A DNA stretch of 61,689 nucleotides from Ensifer sp. LC11 (GTDB taxonomy: Bacteria > Pseudomonadota > Alphaproteobacteria > Rhizobiales > Rhizobiaceae). This document shows, piece by piece, positions 55,880-61,689 of this stretch. The DNA is taken from the NCBI RefSeq assembly GCF_001695835.1, contig NZ_MBSO01000030.1:1-61689 (forward strand), read 5' to 3'. The notes under the pieces are model-generated. The model searched no databases. It had not been told where the DNA came from and saw nothing but the letters and a program-made list of their open reading frames with translations. How positions within the stretch are numbered: position 1 is the stretch's first letter; each line of letters begins with the position of its first letter. The position numbers were made by a program, and so were the translations under genes.

Positions 55880-56659
55880 ATGCTGATCGATACGCATTGC
55901 CATCTGGATTTCCCCGACTTTGAAGCGGAGCGCGACGCCATCGTCGCGCGGGCGCGCGATGCGGGGGTCGAACAGATGATCACGATCTCGACCCGCGTGA
56001 AGCGGTTCGAGACGATCCTTGCCATCGCCGAGGCCTATCCCAACGTCTTCTGTTCCGTCGGCACGCATCCGCACAATGCCGACGAAGAGCTGGACATCAC
56101 GACGGAAGACCTTGTCCGGCTTTCGGCGCATCCGAAGGTGGTTGCGATCGGCGAGGCGGGTCTCGACTATTTCTACGACAACGCGCCGCGCGCGGCCCAG
56201 GCCGAAGGTCTGCGGCGCCATATCGCCGCCGCGCGCGTGACCGGCTTGCCGCTGGTCATTCACAGCCGCTCGGCCGACGAGGACATGGCGGCCATCCTGA
56301 CCGAGGAAACCGGGAAGGGGGCCTTCCCTTTCCTTCTGCACTGCTTCTCGTCTGGTGCTGACCTCGCCCGTGTCGGCGTCGCGCTGGGCGGATACGTTTC
56401 CTTCTCCGGCATCCTGACCTTCCCGAAGTCGGAAGAGCTGCGCGAGATCGCCAAGACCGTGCCGCACGACCGGATGATTGTCGAAACGGACGCGCCGTAT
56501 CTGGCGCCGAAGCCGTTCCGCGGCAAGCGCAACGAGCCCGCTTACGTCGCTCATACGGCGACGGTGCTTGCCGAAACGATCGGCGTCAGCACGGAGGAAA
56601 TCGCAACGATCACCACCGACAATGCTTTTCGCATCTTCTCGAAGATGCCGAGGCTCTGA
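55880..56659 (+). CDS. TatD-family metal-dependent hydrolase
   Basis: This 259-residue TIM-barrel protein has the family features: DTHCHLDF at residues 4-11, the metal-ligand glutamate in IGEAGLDYFYD, HSRSADED, HCFSS and ETDAPYLAPKPFRGKRNEP near the C-terminus. TatD proteins are metal-dependent nucleases or deacylases involved in DNA repair and tRNA quality control. It is placed between metG and the metallo-hydrolase gene, as in many Rhizobiales. Confidence 0.95.
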   Translation: MLIDTHCHLDFPDFEAERDAIVARARDAGVEQMITISTRVKRFETILAIAEAYPNVFCSVGTHPHNADEELDITTEDLVRLSAHPKVVAIGEAGLDYFYDNAPRAAQAEGLRRHIAAARVTGLPLVIHSRSADEDMAAILTEETGKGAFPFLLHCFSSGADLARVGVALGGYVSFSGILTFPKSEELREIAKTVPHDRMIVETDAPYLAPKPFRGKRNEPAYVAHTATVLAETIGVSTEEIATITTDNAFRIFSKMPRL

Positions 56660-56660
56660 C

Positions 56661-57494
56661 GTGGCGTTCCGGCGCGCCTTCACCATCCTCGGCTGCGGCT
56701 CGTCTCCGGGCGTGCCGCGCATCACCGGTGACTGGGGCGCCTGCAATCCCGAAAATCCGAAGAATCGGCGCATGCGCGCGGCACTGCTTGTGGAGCAGAC
56801 GGCACCCGATGGCGGCAAGACGACCGTTGTCATCGATACCGGCCCGGATTTTCGTGCCCAGATGATCGCGGCAGAGGTCCGCCACATCGATGCGGTGATT
56901 TACACCCATTCCCATGCCGACCATCTGCACGGCATCGACGATCTGCGCGGCTACGTCATTGAAAACCGGAGGCGGGTGCCGATCTGGGCTGATGCCCACA
57001 CCATGGGCCGCATTCGCGAAGGCTTTGGTTATTGCCTGGAATCACCGCCAGGCAGCGGTTATCCGCCGATCGTCGAGCCACACCTCATTCCCCAGGATCT
57101 GTCGCCTGTGGTCATCACCGGCGCCGGCGGGCCGATTGCGTTCCGACCGCTGATGCAGTTTCACGGCAATATTCATTCGCTGGGCTTTCGCATCGGCGAT
57201 TTTGCCTATTGCAGCGACGTCAGCGATTTCCCGGCCGAAACTATCGCCAAACTCGACGGTCTCGATCTGCTGGTAATCGACACGCTTCAGTACAAGTTCC
57301 ACCCGAGCCATCTGTCGCTGGTCCAGTCGCTCGGCTGGATCGCGCGCTTCCAGCCGAAGCGGGCGGTGCTGACGCATATGCATGTGCCGCTTGACTACGA
57401 CACGGTGCAGGGCGAGACGCCTGATCATATCGAGCCGGCATACGACATGATGCGGCTCGAATTTGACGTCGATGTTGCGGCGAACGACGGCTAG
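56661..57494 (+). CDS. Metallo-beta-lactamase-fold hydrolase (PhnP-like)
   Basis: The 277-residue protein has the HxHxDH zinc motif in YTHSHADHLHGIDD at about residues 80-93, and THMHVPLDY near the end holds a further ligand. The N-terminus FTILGCGSSPGVPRITGDWG is typical of the group that includes PhnP and tRNase-Z-like phosphodiesterases. It uses a GTG start one base after the tatD stop, so it is likely in one operon with metG and tatD. The substrate is unknown. Confidence 0.9.
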   Translation: MAFRRAFTILGCGSSPGVPRITGDWGACNPENPKNRRMRAALLVEQTAPDGGKTTVVIDTGPDFRAQMIAAEVRHIDAVIYTHSHADHLHGIDDLRGYVIENRRRVPIWADAHTMGRIREGFGYCLESPPGSGYPPIVEPHLIPQDLSPVVITGAGGPIAFRPLMQFHGNIHSLGFRIGDFAYCSDVSDFPAETIAKLDGLDLLVIDTLQYKFHPSHLSLVQSLGWIARFQPKRAVLTHMHVPLDYDTVQGETPDHIEPAYDMMRLEFDVDVAANDG

Positions 57495-57524
57495 TAAATT
57501 AGATTAGCCTAACTATCTAATTTA
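57495..57524. terminator. AT-rich perfect hairpin between convergent genes
   Basis: TAAATTAGAT and ATCTAATTTA are a perfect 10-bp inverted repeat with a 10-base loop. It starts right after the MBL-fold gene stop and ends 6 bases before the purC stop. All but one base pair is A-T, unlike the GC-rich terminators elsewhere here. It could be a bidirectional terminator or a protein site. Confidence 0.45.
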
Positions 57525-57529
57525 TGGAT

Positions 57530-58489
57530 TCATTTGGAGAAATACGGCTCCAGGTTGGAGCGTATGCGATCGAGAACCGTCGCGCCCGAAAGATCCGGGA
57601 CAAAGCGCTTGCCGGTGATCTTCTCGAAAGCTTCGATGTAGACGGCCGAGGTCTGCTCGATGAGTTCCGCCGGGATTTCCGGGATCGGATCCTTGTAAGG
57701 ATCGCAGCGCGCGGTGACCCAGGCGCGCACGAAATCCTTGTCGAAACTCTTCGGCCGCTCACCGCGCTCGAAGCTTTCTTGGTAGCTGTCGGCGATCCAG
57801 TAGCGGCTGCTGTCGGGCGTATGGATCTCGTCGGCGAGAATGATCGTGCCGTTCTCGTCGGTTCCGAATTCGTATTTGGTATCGACTAGGATCAGGCCGC
57901 GCTCGGCGGCGCGTTGCTGGCCACGAGCGAAGAGAGCCAGTGCATATTGCCAGACTGTGTCGAGCTGCTCCTTCGTCAGCAGTCCTTGCTCGAGGATCGC
58001 TTCGGCCGACAGCGGCTCGTCGTGGCCACCGTCGAAGGCCTTGCTGGTCGGCGTAATGATCGGCTGCGGGAGCTTCTCGTTGTCGCTGAGACCATCCGGC
58101 AAGGTGATGCCGTACATCTCGCGCTCGCCATTGCGGTATTTCGTCAGGATCGAGGTGCTCGTCGTTCCGGCGAGATAGCCGCGCACCACGACCTCGACCG
58201 GCAGGATGTCGAGCCGCTTGCCGATGACGACATTGGGGTCCGGATAGCTGACGACGTGGTTCGGGCAGATGTCCGCGGTTTCCTCGAACCAGTAGCGCGC
58301 GGTCTGGGTCAGCACGTGACCTTTGTTCGGGATCGAGGTCAGGATGACGTCGAAGGCGCTGAGGCGATCCGTAGCGATAATGATACGGTTGCCATCGGGC
58401 AGATCGTAGTTTTCGCGAACCTTGCCTTTGTAGCGGTTTGGCAGTTCCGGAATGAAAGCATCTGAAAGAACGCGCAATTCGCTCATCAC
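57530..58489 (-). CDS. purC: SAICAR synthase
   Basis: PurC joins aspartate to CAIR in purine synthesis, giving SAICAR, which PurB then cleaves. The 319-residue protein has [29 protein letters not shown] split over its N-terminus as the ATP-binding region, [16 protein letters not shown] and [11 protein letters not shown] and [15 protein letters not shown] as the further signatures. The longer form (over 300 residues) is the eukaryote/proteobacterial-type. It is the last clearly core gene in the window. Confidence 0.97.
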   Translation of the reverse strand: MMSELRVLSDAFIPELPNRYKGKVRENYDLPDGNRIIIATDRLSAFDVILTSIPNKGHVLTQTARYWFEETADICPNHVVSYPDPNVVIGKRLDILPVEVVVRGYLAGTTSTSILTKYRNGEREMYGITLPDGLSDNEKLPQPIITPTSKAFDGGHDEPLSAEAILEQGLLTKEQLDTVWQYALALFARGQQRAAERGLILVDTKYEFGTDENGTIILADEIHTPDSSRYWIADSYQESFERGERPKSFDKDFVRAWVTARCDPYKDPIPEIPAELIEQTSAVYIEAFEKITGKRFVPDLSGATVLDRIRSNLEPYFSK

Positions 58490-58862
58490 ATCTGGCCTTG
58501 AAAGAGGTGCTTCGATGCCGGAACGCTAAGCAGGCCGGAAAGGCCCGGTCAAGCGCGACAAGGCAAGGAACAGGCACAATCCATGCTTTCCGGCACGTTC
58601 GATAGTTCCAAAGAGTGCGGTTTCGGCCTTGTAGCTGGGTGAGTGAGTGAGGAGCGACCCCAGCGCTGCTTTGGTTCTTGGTCACTTCTGGCTACAATCT
58701 TGAGTTCTAAGGCGTTGCACGCAGGATAAATGCGCGTTTGTTGCTTTTACTGAGCAGCCTGAAAGCAACACCTGATCTGCTGTAGCTCAAGGCGCAAAGC
58801 GCCTTTGTTGCGTCCGCATCTGATCCACACATACTGTGCATCATGGTCAGAGTGAGAGAGCG
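58490..58862. other. Gap with two hairpins at the edge of the accessory region
   Basis: This 373-base stretch has no convincing gene. GTTGCTTT and AAAGCAAC (58740-58769) form an 8-bp stem and AAGGCGC and GCGCCTT (58789-58805) a 7-bp stem with a 3-base loop followed by TGTTG. They could be a terminator pair or part of a small RNA, but nothing more can be said. The purC promoter must be at its left side. Confidence 0.4.
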
Positions 58863-59395
58863 ATGGAGCATTCTTTGAGAAGATTCGCCGGTCTTCTGGC
58901 GGTAGACCCATCGGGAGCGGTTGCCGAAGCCGTGAGATGGATTCCCCGCTACCGGCCCGCCGTCGAACAACGGCACGCGGCTATCATGTCCCATTGGATG
59001 GCGGGTGAACATGATGCCGCCTTGGTGGAGCTTCACTTCTGTATGACTGCGGCCAGCCGCATCGTCGCTTTCATCAACGTGACAGCAAAGCACATTGAAG
59101 GCGAAGTGAAGACCCACGTCAGCTCCCGTGACTTCTGTCTATTGGTGGACGCCCGTAACCATTTTGAACACGCCGAGGATCGGCTCTATGGGAGCGGGCG
59201 CAACCGGCCCCAACCCATCACCGAAGGTGGTGTTGCGCGCACCGTCCACTTTAGCATTTCACATTCGGAGACAAGGCGCTCGATGTGTCGCCCAACTTCC
59301 TCGCCGGGTTCCTATCCTTTGTGGATCGGTTCCTCGAACTGGTAGATGCCGCAGTTGAGGCAGCTACGCCATTTCCTGGAGACGGACCATCCTGA
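58863..59395 (+). pseudogene. Frameshifted gene with a HEPN-like RNxxxH motif
   Basis: From ATG 58863 the frame gives 160 residues to a stop at 59345, with an RNHFEH motif at residues 98-103 (RNxxxH, the HEPN ribonuclease pattern). After base ~59260 the downstream frame is clearly coding (GDKALDVSPNFLAGFLSFVD then DRFLELVDAAVEAATPFPG to a TGA at 59395), while the original frame turns into random-looking sequence. A one-base deletion or a sequencing error explains this; joined, the protein would be about 178 residues, mostly helical. The family is not known to me. Confidence 0.6.
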
Positions 59396-59516
59396 ATGCT
59401 ATATCGCGGGCCTGATCTTCTCAGCGCTGTTCGCCAGCGGTCGTGCTCAATGATCTTTTCAAATCGAACAGAGCCGATGTGAATAACAGATAGTCTTGGT
59501 GCTCAATGGAAAACGC

Positions 59517-60068
59517 TTATCCAGCCGCATCCCAGCCTGGCTCCCATGCAGACGGAATACTTACTTTATTAGAGACAATTCCATCGCACTGAATGTAAAT
59601 TTTAAGATTATAGTTATCTGGTGCTTTTGTGACGATGAGGTTGAATACTACATCTATCTCTACAGATCGCACGTTCTCTTCTATAGAAAAAACGAGTTTT
59701 TCTTCATCCTCCGCCCCCCAACGCGATAGTCCATAAGCTGGCAATGATGGGCTCGATAGATTTTCCTCAAAAAGCCAGCAGGAGCAATTCTTTGCCGTTC
59801 CTTCAGATTGCTTCTCCACGACCAGCGTGAATGGAGTCCATAACCTGCTGTCAACATCAGGCAGGTCGGCAGCTTGGATGTGATTAGGGCTTACGTCCCT
59901 AATCGTAAGAACAGCGGGAACATATGGTTCGAAGAAATATTCACGAATGCTGTCGATGTTCGTCAAAAAAGCTGCGAAGCCAGCGACCACGGAAGTCAGC
60001 AATAAGGCAACGGGTCCGATGAATCTGCGTAGTTTGAACCACATAAGAGACTCGATTTCTTTCTCCAT
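59517..60068 (-). CDS. One-pass membrane protein, partner of the DUF3644 gene
   Basis: I do not recognise this 183-residue protein. It has one transmembrane helix (about residues 16-36) after a short charged N-terminus and a globular part of about 145 residues rich in beta-type sequence, with two cysteines in NCSCWLFEEN. The base composition is AT-richer than the rest of the window, and codons are less GC-biased, suggesting transfer. It lies 27 bases downstream of the DUF3644 gene on the same strand, so the two are probably one transcript. Start could also be at the later Met (residue 9). Confidence 0.7.
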   Translation of the reverse strand: MEKEIESLMWFKLRRFIGPVALLLTSVVAGFAAFLTNIDSIREYFFEPYVPAVLTIRDVSPNHIQAADLPDVDSRLWTPFTLVVEKQSEGTAKNCSCWLFEENLSSPSLPAYGLSRWGAEDEEKLVFSIEENVRSVEIDVVFNLIVTKAPDNYNLKIYIQCDGIVSNKVSIPSAWEPGWDAAG

Positions 60069-60095
60069 AGGGTTGGAAACGAAGCGGCGTTGTCC

Positions 60096-61421
60096 TTACT
60101 GATACTTATCGGGATTGACTTTGCAGTGTTCCAGGACTGCCTCCAGCCATCGGTCGTACCAGACCCAATGCGCCTTGTAGTCTCCGACGCACCCGTATCC
60201 CCTGGAAGGATTCTTAGCATCAAGTTCGTTCATCAGCTTGGTGTGAGCACCTGGCCCGAACTTAGGGAAGCCTGCTTCTGCAACCTTTTCCAGGATTTCC
60301 TGCCGGATATACCGAGTGCGATTAACCTCCTTGAAGACGACCTCAACCTTGTCCGCGAGTTCCGATCCCGGTGGAACCATAACGATGGCCTGATCAGCTC
60401 CTGCCGCCTTCTTTGCCGCAATAGGGATGAAGGCAACTTTGAGCCTGAAGGTCGGGTCTTTCACCTGCTCATCGGTCAGGCCATGCTCGAACGCAGATAT
60501 AAAGGATGAGACGTGCGGCGGTAAGCTCGACGCTTTTTTTAGCGCGGTGCGCTGATCCATGCCAAACGAGACAAACTGCAATGCAATCGGCAGGCGTTTT
60601 TCCAAGCCAAACTGGTGTCCAAAGTGCTGCTTCAGCGCGTCGTTGAAGTTAACGCAGCAAGCCTGCAACTCCGCTCCGACGGCATCGTCAATGCGAGAGG
60701 TGGACTGATGCTCGATCTCGTTTCGCAATCCGATGAGGAAGCGCAAGTTCGTCTTGACGCCTTCGGGGAGGGGACACTTTCCGGTATCAAGGCACTGGCT
60801 CAGGTCCCAGTATCTGTCTTGTCCCTGAGGGGTTTTCCTTCCCTTGTAGAAGTAGTCCACGCCCATGCGCTTATACAAAGCGTGCAACAGGTAGGTCCAA
60901 GCGATGATGGCGGTGACTACAAACAGTTCGGCTCGGAAGGTCAGGCCAGCGCTGTTGAAAATGTGAACAGCGGCAATCATTGCTTCGCGGGCCTTGATGA
61001 GAAGCTCGTCACCCCGGACGCTAAGCCCGGTCTCATGATCTACGTCTGGCCATGTAGCCAGGAATTCATTGAGGGCGTCGTTATCGGCCGCCTTGACCGC
61101 CTTGTGCTTCTTTTGGGATCGAATCTCACTGATCAACCGGTGGTTTACGGTTCTTGTGGGTCGGGTGAAGTAGGCAAGAATGTCCTGGTCGTTGTAGACT
61201 TTCTTGTCGAGCATCGCCTTGACGAGCGGAACCTCCCACTTGTCGAGCGTATTGCCACCTCGACGTTTTACGGTCCTCTTTTCCTGGACTTCCTCAGCGA
61301 CGAGTTCCTGTGCAGCCAATAGCGCTTCGTCGCCCGGCTCTAACGCTATCATTCCTGGGAGATCACCACCGCTGCCCGTCATTTCCGCCTCCTTAGCGGA
61401 TTGCATATTAGCAATCTCCAT
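60096..61421 (-). CDS. DUF3644 domain protein, HEPN-like
   Basis: The 441-residue protein has an N-terminal segment like a helix-turn-helix (about residues 62-101, with NDQDILAYFTRPTRTVNHRL), then a DUF3644 domain (about 138-300). The domain contains LLIKAREAMIAAVHIFNSAG and GLRNEIEH with R233-N-E-I-E-H238, the RNxxxH pattern of HEPN ribonucleases. The C-terminal 150 residues have a further HTH-like part ending in YDRWLEAVLEHCK. ATG at 61421 is chosen over the long frame, whose upstream part is of poor composition. The role is unknown; HEPN proteins often act as RNases in defence or stress. Confidence 0.75.
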   Translation of the reverse strand: MEIANMQSAKEAEMTGSGGDLPGMIALEPGDEALLAAQELVAEEVQEKRTVKRRGGNTLDKWEVPLVKAMLDKKVYNDQDILAYFTRPTRTVNHRLISEIRSQKKHKAVKAADNDALNEFLATWPDVDHETGLSVRGDELLIKAREAMIAAVHIFNSAGLTFRAELFVVTAIIAWTYLLHALYKRMGVDYFYKGRKTPQGQDRYWDLSQCLDTGKCPLPEGVKTNLRFLIGLRNEIEHQSTSRIDDAVGAELQACCVNFNDALKQHFGHQFGLEKRLPIALQFVSFGMDQRTALKKASSLPPHVSSFISAFEHGLTDEQVKDPTFRLKVAFIPIAAKKAAGADQAIVMVPPGSELADKVEVVFKEVNRTRYIRQEILEKVAEAGFPKFGPGAHTKLMNELDAKNPSRGYGCVGDYKAHWVWYDRWLEAVLEHCKVNPDKYQ

Positions 61422-61689
61422 ATCATGAACAACATCAGGTTGCGTCAACGATGTCTTCTTCCAACATGCCTGAGGAAGTCCACAACTGCGTAAGCGGCGG
61501 TTTAGGCGCAAAAAGCAACACAGCCGAAACCGCACCACTGTTCCATAATCTATCTTATGCGATCTTCGTATGTAGCGGCATTTTAGAAATGCGACGTATA
61601 GGCCAGTTAGAGATGCGACAGTCGTCGCCTCTTGGGAGGCTGGTCGAAGGTCAGCGTTGGGAAGCAAGATCAGCGACTTGCATCGTGGC
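61422..61689. other. Upstream region of the DUF3644 gene, to the window end
   Basis: This 268-base end region should contain the promoter of the DUF3644 unit on the minus strand. I see no further gene or repeat; the frame open here continues the DUF3644 reading frame upstream but does not look coding. Confidence 0.4.

Noticed and set aside
58707-59117. A 136-residue minus-strand frame opposite the frameshifted gene.
   Set aside because: It runs across the opposite gene start and hairpins and has no family resemblance.

Overview
The window looks like a piece of the main chromosome of an alphaproteobacterium of the order Rhizobiales, most likely Sinorhizobium/Ensifer. The reasons are the GC-rich codon use, a suf operon led by a second cysteine desulfurase and preceded by rhizobial-type iron-regulatory motifs, two families of short palindromic intergenic repeats, and close relatedness of most proteins to rhizobial families. 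The genus is an inference; no rRNA or species marker is present. Most of the window is ordinary core genome. Accessory material is limited to the two edges.

Layout. 1-0.6 kb: the tail of an IS5/IS427-type transposase abutting a small PilZ gene. 0.75-6.25 kb: a tightly packed minus-strand run (solute-binding protein, P1 peptidase, rpe, DUF2259, membrane protein, purB). 6.5-12.35 kb: plus-strand flavin reductase, then a five-gene molybdenum-hydroxylase maturation set (MoxR ATPase, VWA protein, two XdhC-like halves, a molybdopterin-binding/NTP-transferase fusion) with no hydroxylase subunits beside it, then a TfoX-like gene. 12.5-17.4 kb: minus-strand Nudix hydrolase, RhlE-like helicase, M23 peptidase, DUF455 ferritin-like protein and a one-cysteine peroxiredoxin. 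17.8-25.9 kb: a giant AsmA/YhdP-like protein, tyrS, anmK, a GGDEF protein and an alpha/beta hydrolase.

26-33.4 kb: the suf iron-sulfur operon (desulfurase, sufB, sufC, sufD, sufS, sufT-like, sufA), with an IRO-type and an Irr/ICE-type site at its promoter and a strong terminator at its end. A PAS histidine kinase and an Rcp1-like response regulator follow. 35.5-40.1 kb: gcvT-gcvH-gcvP on the minus strand under a tandem glycine riboswitch. 40.3-41.75 kb: a copper-handling pair (DUF2946 protein and a YcnI-PCuAC fusion). 41.8-44.3 kb: a DnaJ/CbpM-type pair and small proteins. 44.4-49.3 kb: a PF10091/GH144-like glycoside hydrolase, a phosphoketolase and a CBS-BON protein. 49.4-57.5 kb: tRNA-Ser, rlpA, a PBP5-like protein with degenerate motifs, tmk, holB, a MazG-like protein, metG, tatD and a beta-lactamase-fold hydrolase. 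57.5-58.5 kb: purC.

58.5 kb to the end is different: larger gaps, AT-richer stretches, a frameshifted gene with an RNxxxH motif, and a two-gene minus-strand unit of a DUF3644 (HEPN-like) protein followed by a one-pass membrane protein. This is the best candidate for an uncharacterised, possibly defence-related system. The other notable items are the orphan cox-like maturation operon, the dual iron control of suf, and the repeat copies that supply stop codons or sit inside an operon.
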